A DNA stretch of 64,000 bases from Heliocidaris tuberculata (Eukaryota > Echinodermata > Echinoidea > Camarodonta > Echinometridae), in NCBI GenBank assembly GCA_025618425.1, contig CM046844.1, positions 1,559,500 to 1,623,499 of the forward strand, written 5' to 3'. Position 1 is the first letter of the stretch. Every line of letters begins with the position of its first letter. The translations under genes were made by a program, and so were the position numbers. Of the stretch, positions 12,941-29,269 are shown piece after piece. The notes under the pieces are model-generated. The model was not told where the DNA came from, did no database searches, and saw only the letters and a program-made list of their open reading frames with translations.

Positions 12941-15900
12941 TTTCTCTCTCTCTCGCCCTCTTGCTCTCTCACTCTCTCTATATGCCTTCCCTTGTCTCTC
13001 TCACTCTCTCTATGCCTTCCTCTGTCTCTCTCACTCTCTCTATGCCTTCCTCTGTCTCTCTCTCCCTCTCTCTCTATGCCTTCCTTTGTCTCTCTCACTC
13101 TCTCTATGCCTTCCTTTGTCTCTCTCACTCTCTCTATGCCTTCCTTTGTCTCTCTCACTATCTCTCTCTGTGCCTTCCTCTGTCTCTCTCCCTCTCTTGC
13201 TCTATCACTCTCTGTGCCTTCCTCTGTCTCTCTCTCTTGCTCTCTCACTCTCTCTGTGCCTTCCTCTGTCTCTCTCTCTTGCTCTCTCACTCTCTCTGTG
13301 CCTTCCTCTGTCTCTCTCTCCCTCTCTTGCTCTATCACTCTCTCTGTGCCTTCCTCTGTCTCTCTCGATCCCTCTCTTGCTCTATCACTCTCTGTGCCTT
13401 CCTCTCTCTCTCTCCCTCTCTTGCTCTCTCACTCTCTCTGTGCCTTCCTCTGTCTCTCTCTCTTGCTCTATCACTCTCTGTGCCTTCCTCTGTCTCTCTC
13501 TCCCTCTCTTGCTCTCTCACTCTCTCTGTGCCTTCCTCTGTCTCTCTCTCTTGCTCTCTCACTCTCTCTGTGCCTTCCTCTGTCTCTCTCTCCCTCTCTT
13601 GCTCTCTCACTCTCTCTGTGCCTTCCTCTGTCTCTCTCTCCCTCTCTTGCTCTCTCACTCTCTCTGTGCCTTCCTCTGTCTCTCTCTCCCTCTCTTGCTC
13701 TATCACTCTCTCTCTGTGCCTTCCTCTGTCTCTCTCCCTCTCTTGCTCTCTCACTCTCTCTGTGCCTTCCTCTGTCTCTCTCCCTCTCTTGCTCTCTCAC
13801 TCTCTCTGTGCCTTCCTCTGTCTCTCTCTCTCTTGCTCTCTCACTCTCTCTGTGCCTTCCTCTGTCTCTCTCTCCCTCTCTTGCTCTCTCACTCTCTCTG
13901 TGCCTTCCTCTGTCTCTCTCCCTCTCTTGCTCTCTCACTCTCTCTGTGCCTTCCTCTGTCTCTCTCCCTCTCTTGCTCTCTCACTCTCTCTGTGCCTTCC
14001 TCTGTCTCTCCCTCTCTTGCTCTCTCACTCTCTCTGTGCCTTCCTCTGTCTCTCTCTCCCTCTCTTGCTCTCTCACTCTCTCTGTGCCTTCCTCTGTCTC
14101 TCTCCCTCTCTTGCTCTCTCACTCTCTCTGTGCCTTCCTCTGTCTCTCTCTCCCTCTCTTGCTCTCTCACTCTCTCTGTGCCTTCCTCTGTCTCTCTCTC
14201 CCTCTCTTGCTCTCTCACTCTCTCTGTGCCTTCCTCTGTCTCTCTCCCTCTCTTGCTCTCTCACTCTCTCTGTGCCTTCCTCTGTCTCTCTCTCTCTCTT
14301 GCTCTATCACTCTCTCTGTGCCTTCCTCTGTCTCTCTCTCTCTCTTGCTCTATCACTCTCTCTGTGCCTTCCTCTGTCTCTCTCTCCCTCTCTTGCTCTC
14401 TCACTCTCTCTGTGCCTTCCTCTGTCTCTCTCCCTCTCTTGCTCTCTCACTCTCTCTGTGCCTTCCTCTGTCTCTCTCTCCCTCTCTTGCTCTGTCACTC
14501 TCTCTGTGCCTTCCTCTGTCTCTCTCCCTCTCTTGCTCTCTCACTCTCTCTGTGCCTTCCTCTGTCTCTCTCTCCCTCTCTTGCTCTATCACTCTCTCTG
14601 TGCCTTCCTCTGTCTCTCTCTCCCTCTCTTGCTCTCTCACTCTCTCTGTGCCTTCCTCTGTCTCTCTCTCCCTCTCTTGCTCTATCACTCTCTCTGTGCC
14701 TTCCTCTGTCTCTCTCTCCCTCTCTTGCTCTGTCACTCTCTCTGTGCCTTCCTCTGTCTCTCTCTCCCTCTCTTGCTCTATCACTCTCTCTGTGCCTTCC
14801 TCTGTCTCTCTCTCCCTCTCTTGCTCTCTCACTCTCTCTGTGCCTTCCTCTGTCTCTCTCTCCCTCTCTTGCTCTATCACTCTCTCTGTGCCTTCCTCTG
14901 TCTCTCTCCCTCTCTTGCTCTCTCACTCTCTCTGTGCCTTCCTCTGTCTCTCTCTCTCTCTCTTGCTCTCTCACTCTCTCTGTGCCTTCCTCTGTCTCTC
15001 TCTCCCTCTCTTGCTCTATCACTCTCTCTGTGCCTTCCTCTGTCTCTCTCCCTCTCTTGCTCTCTCACTCTCTCTGTGCCTTCCTCTGTCTCTCTCTCCC
15101 TCTCTTGCTCTCTCACTCTCTCTGTGCCTTCCTCTGTCTCTCTCTCCCTCTCTTGCTCTCTCACTCTCTCTGTGCCTTCCTCTGTCTCTCTCCCTCTCTT
15201 GCTCTCTCACTCTCTCTGTGCCTTCCTCTGTCTCTCTCTCTCTCTCTTGCTCTCTCACTCTCTCTGTGCCTTCCTCTGTCTCTCTCTCCCTCTCTTGCTC
15301 TATCACTCTCTCTGTGCCTTCCTCTGTCTCTCTCCCTCTCTTGCTCTCTCACTCTCTCTGTGCCTTCCTCTGTCTCTCTCTCCCTCTCTTGCTCTCTCAC
15401 TCTCTCTGTGCCTTCCTCTGTCTCTCTCTCCCTCTCTTGCTCTATCACTCTCTCTGTGCCTTCCTCTGTCTCTCTCCCTCTCTTGCTCTTTCACTCTCTC
15501 TGTGCCTTCCTCTGTCTCTCTCTCCCTCTCTTGCTCTCTCACTCTCTCTGTGCCTTCCTCTGTCTCTCTCTCCCTCTCTTGCTCTATCACTCTCTCTGTG
15601 CCTTCCTCTGTCTCTCTCTCCCTCTCTTGCTCTGTCACTCTCTCTGTGCCTTCCTCTGTCTCTCTCTCCCTCTCTTGCTCTATCACTCTCTCTGTGCCTT
15701 CCTCTGTCTCTCTCCCTCTCTTGCTCTCTCACTCTCTCTGTGCCTTCCTCTGTCTCTTTCTCTTGCTCTCTCATTCTCTCTGTGCCTTCCTCTGTCTCTC
15801 TCCCTCTCTTGCTCTGTCACTCTCTCTGTGCCTTCCTCTGTCTCTCTCTCCCTCTCTTGCTCTGTCACTCTCTCTGTGCCTTCCTCTGTCTCTCTCTCCC

Positions 15901-18423
15901 TCTCTTGCTCTATCACTCTCTGTGCCTTCCTCTGTCTCTCTCGATCCCTCTCTTGCTCTATCACTCTCTGTGCCTTCCTCTGTCTCTCTCCCTCTCTTGC
16001 TCTCTCACTCTCTCTGTGCCTTCCTCTGTCTCTCTCTCTCTCTCTTGCTCTATCACTCTCTCTGTGCCTTCCTCTGTCTCTCTCTCCCTCTCTTGCTCTC
16101 TCACTCTCTCTGTGCCTTCCTCTGTCTCTCTCTCCCTCTCTTGCTCTATCACTCTCTCTGTGCCTTCCTCTGTCTCTCTCCCTCTCTTGCTCTCTCACTC
16201 TCTCTGTGCCTTCCTCTGTCTCTCTCTCTTGCTCTCTCATTCTCTCTGTGCCTTCCTCTGTCTCTCTCCCTCTCTTGCTCTGTCACTCTCTCTGTGCCTT
16301 CCTCTGTCTCTCTCTCCCTCTCTTGCTCTGTCACTCTCTCTGTGCCTTCCTCTGTCTCTCTCTCCCTCTCTTGCTCTATCACTCTCTCTGTGCCTTCCTC
16401 TGTCTCTCTCGATCCCTCTCTTGCTCTATCACTCTCTGTGCCTTCCTCTCTCTCTCTCCCTCTCTTGCTCTGTCACTCTCTCTGTGCCTTCCTCTGTCTC
16501 TCTCTCCCTCTCTTGCTCTATCACTCTCTCTGTGCCTTCCTCTGTCTCTCTCGATCCCTCTCTTGCTCTATCACTCTCTGTGCCTTCCTCTCTCTCTCTC
16601 CCTCTCTTGCTCTCTCACTCTCTCTGTGCCTTCCTCTGTCTCTCTCTCTTGCTCTCTCACTCTCTCTGTGCCTTCCTCTGTCTCTCTCTCCCTCTCTTGC
16701 TCTCTCACTCTCTCTGTGCCTTCCTCTGTCTCTCTCTCTCTCTCTTGCTCTATCACTCTCTCTGTGCCTTCCTCTGTCTCTCTCTCCCTCTCTTGCTCTC
16801 TCACTCTCTCTGTGCCTTCCTCTGTCTCTCTCCCTCTCTTGCTCTCTCACTCTCTCTGTGCCTTCCTCTGTCTCTCTCTCTCTTGCTCTCTCTCTCTCTC
16901 TCTTGCTCTCTCACTCTCTCTGTGCCTTCCTCTGTCTCTCTCTCCCTCTCTTGCTCTATCACTCTCTCTGTGCCTTCCTCTGTCTCTCTCCCTCTCTTGC
17001 TCTCTCACTCTCTCTGTGCCTTCCTCTGTCTCTCTCTCCCTCTCTTGCTCTCTCACTCTCTCTGTGCCTTCCTCTGTCTCTCTCCCTCTCTTGCTCTCTC
17101 ACTCTCTCTGTGCCTTCCTCTGTCTCTCTCCCTCTCTTGCTCTCTCACTCTCTCTGTGCCTTCCTCTGTCTCTCTCTCCCTCTCTTGCTCTATCACTCTC
17201 TCTGTGCCTTCCTCTGTCTCTCTCTCCCTCTCTTGCTCTATCACTCTCTCTGTGCCTTCCTCTGTCTCTCTCTCCCTCTCTTGCTCTCTCACTCTCTCTG
17301 TACCTTCCTCTGTCTCTCTCTCTTGCTCTCTCATTCTCTCTGTGCCTTCCTCTGTCTCTCTCCCTCTCTTGCTCTGTCACTCTCTCTGTGCCTTCCTCTG
17401 TCTCTCTCTCCCTCTCTTGCTCTGTCACTCTCTCTGTGCCTTCCTCTGTCTCTCTCTCCCTCTCTTGCTCTATCACTCTCTCTGTGCCTTCCTCTGTCTC
17501 TCTCTACCTCTCTTGCTCTCTCATTCTCTCTGTGCCTTCCTCTGTCTCTCTCCCTCTCTTGCTCTGTCACTCTCTCTGTGCCTTCCTCTGTCTCTCTCTC
17601 CCTCTCTTGCTCTCTCACTCTCTCTGTGCCTTCCTCTGTCTCTCTCTCCCTCTCTTGCTCTATCACTCTCTCTGTGCCTTCCTCTCTCTCTCTCTCCCTC
17701 TCTTGCTCTCTCACTCTCTCTGTGCCTTCCTCTGTCTCTCTCTCTTGCTCTCTCACTCTCTCTGTGCCTTCCTCTGTCTCTCTCTCTCTCTTGCTCTATC
17801 ACTCTCTCTGTGCCTTCCTCTGTCTCTCTCTCCCTCTCTTGCTCTCTCACTCTCTCTGTGCCTTCCTCTGTCTCTCTCCCTCTCTTGCTCTCTCACTCTC
17901 TCTGTGCCTTCCTCTGTCTCTCTCTCTCTTGCTCTATCTCTCTCTCTCTTGCTCTCTCACTCTCTCTGTGCCTTCCTCTGTCTCTCTCTCCCTCTCTTGC
18001 TCTATCACTCTCTCTGTGCCTTCCTCTGTCTCTCTCCCTCTCTTGCTCTCTCACTCTCTCTGTGCCTTCCTCTGTCTCTCTCTCCCTCTCTTGCTCTATC
18101 ACTCTCTCTGTGCCTTCCTCTGTCTCTCTCTCCCTCTCTTGCTCTCTCACTCTCTCTGTGCCTTCCTCTGTCTCTCTCTCTCTCTCTTGCTCTATCACTC
18201 TCTCTGTGCCTTCCTCTGTCTCTCTCCCTCTCTTGCTCTCTCACTCTCTCTGTGCCTTCCTCTGTCTCTCTCTCCCTCTCTTGCTCTCTCACTCTCTCTG
18301 TGCCTTCCTCTGTCTCTCTCTCTCTCTTGCTCTCTCACTCTCTCTGTGCCTTCCTCTGTCTCTCTCTCCCTCTCTTGCTCTATCACTCTCTCTCTATCTC
18401 TCTCTGTGCCTTCCTCTGTCTCT
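12941..18423. repeat. 5.5-kb pyrimidine-rich satellite, 46/48-bp units
   Basis: This is a tandem array of roughly 115 units. Each is built from TCTCTCTCTCCCTCTCTTGC, then TCTCTCACTCTCTCTGTGCC, then TTCCTCTG. Units come in 48-bp and 46-bp forms differing by one TC. In the middle they are ordered as a trimer with a 142-bp period, which shows as identical features at 14877, 15019, 15161, 15303 and 15445. Rarer variants mark larger duplicated blocks: CTCGATCC at about 13364, 15931, 16407 and 16547, and TCATTCTC at about 15773, 16237, 17333 and 17521. The + strand is almost purely C and T, so all three frames stay open for over 1,800 codons and the other strand gives Arg/Glu-rich frames. These are artefacts, not genes. 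Confidence 0.95.
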
Positions 18424-19840
18424 CAATTTTTCTCTCTCAACCTTTTCAGACCTATTTTTACTATAAGCAACAATATTCCACATTAAAAAGATACTGTAAA
18501 ACAAAACGATAATGCAAACTGCGGGGGCAAATAACTGTGAACAGTAAATGTAATACCTTTTTATGAATTTACATACTTTAAAAAAAATCCATTGTAGCTG
18601 AAGCCAAATAACAAGTGGTTACTCTCTTTGTACAATTAAACCACAATACGAACATGAGTAAATCTGATTCAAAATCATAAACGGGCTACATGTTAATGGT
18701 TGACATTGCATACTACATGTACAGTGAAAAATCCTACAGTTGTAAATTGATACATGTATAATCATCCTGTATTTCTACTTTTAATAACAGGAAATACTTA
18801 AATAGAAATTCTCATCACAACATACATGTGTGAGAACTTCCTTGTCCTTAAAATCATCATTTGATATTACATTAACCCGTTGACTACTGAATTCTCTCAT
18901 TCCCATAGGCTTAATACAGGGGCCGCATGATTCCCCATAGGCAAGAGGTTAACCAAGTACTTAAAAGTGGACGTGATTGAAGACAATCTCAAGTTCTGGT
19001 GACCATCAAAAATGAATTCTGGAAGATTCCAACAAAATTAACACCAGTCACCACATATATAAATAGCATCTTCCAAAATAATCCTGAAAGGAAATGTTTA
19101 ATTTCTGAGTAATGAGCAGAATAACTAAACCATTCCATGATTTAGTACAGAGTACAGACCATGTAGGTTTTCTACCTGCAATGTTGTCTTAAGGGTACAC
19201 CTTTTCAAATTTGAGGTTATACATGCAGTTTTCATCAAGTTTTCGTTATTTTTGTTTACATTTGGCCGGAATAACCTTCATCATAACTTCTAACTATTAC
19301 ATAAGAACAATTCAACATAATTTTTCAATGTTTTCTCTGAAATGAAGCTCCAATGCTCTATAGACTTGCATTCTAGAATAAAATTCTCCAAACACTTGGG
19401 CTGCAAGTAGATGTGACATGCAGGAAATGAAGATGCGTGGATGTGAAATGTAACAAAGCTCCTTGAAGTTAAATGACTGTTATTTCAAGTACTCTACACT
19501 TATCTTCCTCGGTATATTAACATGTTCCTTTGTTTACACATCAAGAGATATACTTGAGAGACATGCAATATTCACCAATTATGCCATTCACCAGTACCCA
19601 TATGAAAGATATTTTTTTCAAATGTTAAACATCACAGATCTAATATTAGCATGCAGCCTGAACATATTTTTTTTCATAATTTAAAATAGGGTAGATAAGT
19701 AGAAGGAAACCGTTTCTTATGAAAATGTCACCAGACGACACATCAATAAGCCTTGTTTCAATCCTACTCATGGCACTAACACTGATCCACATTTCCTATC
19801 TTAGACAAGTACGTGTATACATGTAGAAGCCTTTGTGATT
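18424..19840. other. noncoding stretch with a small TTAA element
   Basis: No gene is seen. At 18873-18953 a segment opens TTAACCCGTTGACTAC and closes AAGAGGTTAA, which suggests an 80-bp TTAA-type MITE. The rest is AT-rich with several TACATGTA motifs. Confidence 0.4.
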
Positions 19841-19845
19841 AATAA

Positions 19846-20222
19846 TAATAATAGTGATGATATGGATATCTATATAGCGCCAGTATCCGTCAAGTATGAC
19901 GCTCATGGTGCTCTACAAACAAATTATATTACACTAAAAAAAAGAAAACAGCATAGATATCAGAATAATAATGTACAAACACAAAGTAAGGAATTAATAA
20001 TATCTTAAGCTGAAGTACAAGAATAACATAATAAGTGAATGTTACATACATGTGTAAATCACATTATCATTATTCAAGGGCACTATTTAGAAAAATGGTG
20101 AGTTTTGAAAGCAGCTTTGAAATTGCTCAGGGCAGGTAGGGTACAAATATGAAGAGGGAGCTTGTTCCAAAGAAATAGACCGCCACGAGAGAAGGCTCTA
20201 TCCCCTAGCATGTTGTCTGAGT
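19846..20222 (-). mobile_element. 5'-truncated LINE, 3' end
   Basis: Read on the minus strand, 20222 to about 20085 encodes GDRAFSRGGLFLWNKLPLHI and then SNFKAAFKTHHF before a stop. This is the typical C-terminus of a CR1/L2-group reverse transcriptase ORF. A 3' UTR follows, ending with TGGCGCTATATAGATATCC and ATT repeats. Only the last 45 codons or so remain, which is a common result of incomplete reverse transcription. Confidence 0.75.
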
Positions 20223-20309
20223 GAAGACAGTGAATATGCAAACATTACAGGCTTGAACATAGACAGAAAAGATACTGAATTTATAGAGAAACTACAGTTA
20301 TGGAAAATT

Positions 20310-20465
20310 ATACAGTGGAATCTCACTATAACAGGACCTTGAGACCATGGAAATGACCTCATTTTATCAGGATAAAAAAACAAAAGACCTGGGACCAGCA
20401 AAATTACCTTGTTATATCAGGAATCTCATTATATCAGAGCTCTTTATAACAAGTTCCCTCTGTAT
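20310..20465 (+). repeat. interspersed repeat beginning ACAGTGGAATCTCACT
   Basis: It shares its opening with the repeat in GABARAP intron 3 at 7988. Inside, the blocks TCTCACTATAACAGGACC, TTATATCAGGAATCTC and TTATAACAAG form short inverted repeats. It is probably an old MITE. Confidence 0.4.
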
Positions 20466-21896
20466 AGGCCTATTTTCCCCTATAATTCGCTTGCTCATAA
20501 TTTTCATTATTTCATATGCATACTTCTTTTCGTATTAGTAAATTTCTTATAAATTTCAAAGTCACATGATTCTTCATAAAAACAGGCATTTTAGTAATAG
20601 GCTGATTCACAGAGAATCAAACGTTTATAAAATTCAATACATTTACATCTTAACAAATACATGCAGTTCATACTACAGTTTACAAACATGCATCAACCAG
20701 TACATTAAGTGAGTTATCTTTTTAATGATGAGTGTGGGTGGGTGGGTAGGCTGATTGATGGTCAGTCTAAGTATTTACATGGCACTTAAAAGTCCTCTAT
20801 TTTGACATTGCAATTTGAACCAGATTTAAACAAATCTATAGCACCTGGTTTTTGTTCGGTACTTCCTCCAGTTTTAATGCTCTGCATGAACATGAATCAT
20901 CAGGAAACATGCCAAAATAAAAACTGAAATATGTATTATCATTAGACATACCAATGGCATACAATATACATGTTTTATTCAGGCCTCTGGGAACAATTTT
21001 GTTACTGGGGGTGCTGGGGGTCTCTTTTTGACTCAAAAAATCTCTGACAAGCAAAAAAAAAAAAAAAAAAAAAAAAGGTCCTCTCAGCATTTTGGGGTCT
21101 GCAACTCCCAGCACCCCAAGCATCCTCAGCCTTCTGGGAGTTCTGGGGGTGCTGCAGGGCTCCCAGGGGCCTGGTCTTATTATCTGAATATTACTATGTA
21201 TCTGAATACTGTACACAAAACCTTCATATCATAAAGCTATCACAAGACCAACATCATACTAAAATTACTAATTTTTTTTTTAGAGAGTAATAATGAAACA
21301 ATACAAAATCACAAATAACATTGACAACCATATAACCATGTAGAACCTGCAAAATGTAGGGAATATATTACTTTGTTCCATAACTTCAAGCAATTGGCCT
21401 TGGCAAAACCATCTTCCAGGAGATGATTTGTAACAAGCAGTTAATCCAAGCTTGATCTGCTATCCCCGAAGTACAGTCCTTTCATAAAGAGCTCTTCTCA
21501 TTTGGCCTGCCCAATTAATTCTCCTGATGCAGGGTTCTCGCCAATGCACAACACACTTGCTGCTCATACCAAGCATGAAGGATTTCAGAAGGAAAACACC
21601 AAGGGTAAATTCTCCCTGGCAAGGGTACCAATAAGGGTAATAAATACATCAATGCATTGTTTAAGATTGCCATGTGGCTTTTGTCCTTCTGCAGCATTCC
21701 CTCTGGGTTGCTGCATAAGGCTGTTTTACTCTATGAAGACCATGGGTAAACAACTGCTTGCCAAGAAGTCTGCATGATAGAGTTACTTTATCTGGCCGAT
21801 CACTGTAGTTCTTCACTGCACAGCTGGTACAAATATAATATTCATGATAGACAGTCTTGAGCATACCCTTGTGCATGTACGTACATGTTTTACATA
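20466..21896. other. noncoding DNA downstream of TAF10
   Basis: No gene is seen. At about 20990-21175 there is a repeat rich in GGGGGTGCTGGGGG and CCCAGCACCCC around TCTGACAAGC followed by 25 A residues; the same TCTGACAAGC-plus-A block recurs near 34527, 34607 and 50525. The stretch just above 21897 is the likely 3' UTR of TAF10, which reads leftward. Confidence 0.45.
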
Positions 21897-26158
<4,262 letters not shown>

Positions 26159-26950
26159 CGCTTCTAGAATGCATGAAAATAATTTACAATGTTTACATAC
26201 TGATGCATCAGATATATTTTGACAAATTCCCACACAGCTAAAGGCAGTGAATGGGATTTGGTATTTCCTTTCGACTAGCACATTTATTTCTCTCTTCTTC
26301 TTGTGGATACTGCCTAACACCTCTAAACGGGGTCAAACAGGCAGGAAATGATGCGTAGATGTTCCTTATTCTCTCTTTCCTGCACCCTCCAAGTTGGTGA
26401 CATTGCCACAGCCATACCATTCCTGCAAATCAAGAGATGCTTGATAACACACTTTAATCAATTATGATGATTATTGCAAGCCACACACAAACACATTTAC
26501 ATTCACATCATATCTGTATGAGATTATCTGGGACAACTTGCTACAACAGAAGGCTATTCTGGGGTGACTTCCGCTTCTACAAAAGTCAACACTCAAACAA
26601 CTCTAATTGTATGAGTCAGATGAGTGGTTCATTCCACTTTGTGAAGACTGGAGCTGGAGAGACACGTTTTTTTCTGAATTTTGCAAGTCATTCTGGCACA
26701 GTTACCACTCCAAATGATACTGATAGGTCAAATGTGTGGCAGGCCCTATATTGAATCTAACACAGTTAGAAAGGGAAACCAGAAGTCTAGAGTACATCTA
26801 ACTTAGACTACTTCCGTGGCAGGCATGAGTATATAGTAAGTGACAAAACAACAACATGAGTTGACAAAAATGAAATGAATAGTTGTTAATTTTTCCACTC
26901 ATTCATTACAAATAGAATTTCTAGACTACTACTAGTACTAGTAGTCTAGG
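26159..26950. other. TAF10 upstream region
   Basis: The minus-strand frame of TAF10 exon 1 stays open upstream to 26320, but the added residues (MLGSIHKKKREIN...) do not resemble TAF10. The acceptor TTCTAG just before the ATG suggests a splice from a 5' UTR exon further upstream, which I cannot place. I see no other gene. Confidence 0.4.
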
Positions 26951-26954
26951 TCTA

Positions 26955-28922
26955 GTACAGTCATAGGCCATTGCCTATGACTATGTGGGACTGTGTCAAT
27001 CATTCACAGTTGCAGTAGTCAAAAACAGGCAACAAAATTGCTCTAAACGAGATTTACTTTTCTGAAATTTGCTAGATTACCTGTTTCAGGGACCTTTCAA
27101 CTCTTACTATGCTACAAATTTGAGGTTGCAGAGTTGAAAGAGAAATTTTAAATAATTATTTTCCTCTCATGCACTCATAGGCCCTTGCCTATATGGGACT
27201 GTGTCAAACATTCACTGTTGCAGTAGTCAAAAAAAGACAACAAAATTGACTATAAGCAAGATTTAATTTTCTTAAATTTGCTAGATAACCTGATTCAGGT
27301 ACTCTTCAACTCTTACTACATGCTACAAATTTGAGGTTCCAGAGTTGAAAGTGAAATTTTGAATAATTATTTTCCTCTCATGTATGAATGATCTAGAATG
27401 GACCATAGCCTTCTAATACACACAAAACCTATTGAACATATTCACCCGCAAAAGCTTTTGTGGAGTACAAGGTTATCTTCAGATAAGCGTGTACATGTAC
27501 TATAAGTGGCTCTCATGCATGAATGATCTAGAATGGACCATAGCCTGCTAACACACACAAAAGCTATTGAAGCCTATTCACACGTAAAAGCTATTGTGGA
27601 GTACAAGCTTATCTTCTGATAAGCTTGTACATGTATAAGTGATACAGTACGATTCTTTTCATATTTTTATAAAATAAATTTGTGGCCATGCATATACTAG
27701 ACAGGCTTGATGTTTTATAAAAATTTGACATGAACATCAAGCCACACAGGGGAAGCAATCTCCCGTATGAAGAGACAAGTAAACAAAAAAATATGTGGGC
27801 AATATTCATCCATTTCCATGTACAGTGAACCTTGCAAACCACCTCCGGAGTTTGCTAAAATCTTCCTCCGTATTTCAGCTCATCCAACCACTTCAACGAT
27901 CGGATCATGAGAAACATGAAAAAAAATACAATTAATGGCGACATCAGTATGAATTTACTTACCGTTCACGTGTAGCCTTCATTGTGCGATTAGCATTACA
28001 AAGACAGCGCGATCAGCACAGAATGTGCACTGTAGATAACGGAGTACAAGGCAGTGCACCGCTGAGCAGTTCTGACACAGCATGCTATATTTAATTGTGC
28101 TAATATCTTGCAGGCGTATATACTGCGGTCTGCGACGGTGCAAAATATTAACACAAACTGCTTTGTACTCCGTTATCTACAACACACATTCCGTGCCGAT
28201 CGCGCCGTCTTTGTAATGCTAATCGCACAACGAAAGCTAAACGTGAACGGTAAGTAAATCCATATTGATGTCGCCAATAATTGTATTTTTGTCATGTTTC
28301 TCATGATCTGATCGTTGAAGTGGTCGGATGAGCTGAAATAGCAAGATTTTAGCAAACTCTGGAGGTGGTTTGCAAGGTTCACCATACGGGGAAATGGATG
28401 AATCTAGCCCACTTATTTTGTTGTTTACTTGTCTCTTCATATCGGAGATTGCTTCCCCTGTGTGGCTTGATGTTCAATGTCAAAGACAAATTTTTATTAA
28501 AACATCAAGTTCGTGTGGCTAACCACTCAAAGGCCCTTGCCTATGTGGGACTGTGTCCACTCATAGGCCCTTACCTATGTGGGACTGTGTCCAATATTCA
28601 CTGTAGCAGCTAAAGTCAAAAACAGACAACAAAATTGCTTTAAGCAAGCTTTAATTTTCTTAATTTGCTAGATTACCTGATTCAGGGACTCTTCAACTCT
28701 TACTGTTCCACCACTCACACTTATGCGAGGTTATTGGAGATTTGGGGATTCAGAATTGAAAGTGAAATTTGAAATAATTATTTTCCTCTCATGTATGAAT
28801 GATCTAGACTGGAAAAAGGCCCGCTGATACACACAAAAGCTATTGAAGCCTATTCACCCGTAAAAGCTAGTCTGGAGTACAAGGTTATATTATCTTCAGA
28901 TAAGCTTGTACATGTATAAGAG
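26955..28922. repeat. local duplication cluster (units A and B)
   Basis: Unit A, with GGGACTGTGTCAA, CAGTAGTCAAAAA and CAACAAAATTG, occurs at about 26955-27172, 27173-27385 and 28545-28795. Unit B, with GAATGATCTAGAATGGACC and ending near CTTGTACATGTATAAG, occurs at about 27386-27507, 27508-27640 and 28796-28922. The third A+B copy lies beyond an 800-bp palindrome, so the array was duplicated and then split, or forms one composite element. There is no coding capacity. Confidence 0.75.
27708..28509. repeat. 800-bp palindrome (inverted duplication)
   Basis: The left arm (about 27708-28053) and right arm (about 28163-28509) are near-reverse complements around a 110-bp spacer. Shared blocks include AGATAACGGAGTACAA, TACCGTTCACGT, CCACCTCCGGAGTTTGC and ACACAGGGGAAGCAATCTCC. 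Each arm, read outward, holds a similar short frame (about 40 shared residues, starting MVCKVH) that I do not recognise. It could be a foldback transposon or an inverted duplication. Confidence 0.75.
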
Positions 28923-29269
28923 GACTGTGCACTCGGGTGTGCGTATGCGTTAAGTTACGGGTCGAGCAGAAGATCGCTCCCTTTTTCTCTTATAATTTCA
29001 CTTATTTCAGTTCATTTATTTTACTCCAAAATTGCTGAACTTATCGATTATCAGTTATTCAGTATTTTGATCCGCTTTTTGCACAATATTTTATTGGAAC
29101 AACCTGAATTTTAAACCTCAAAATTTTCACCAAGTCGATACACACTTTCTATAGACAAGATGACGTCCACTGTTTTAATGTGCACACGAGTTGCACATGT
29201 GACAGGTGTAGCAGGGTCTCGACTGGTGTGTGAGTTGTATATTTCTTTTGTGGTTCCACATATTCTCTC

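Noticed and set aside
12961..18512. Three overlapping frames of over 1,800 codons on + and many Arg/Glu-rich frames on -
   Set aside because: They come from a C/T-only satellite that cannot form stop codons on one strand. Frames overlap in all three phases and encode only the repeat unit.
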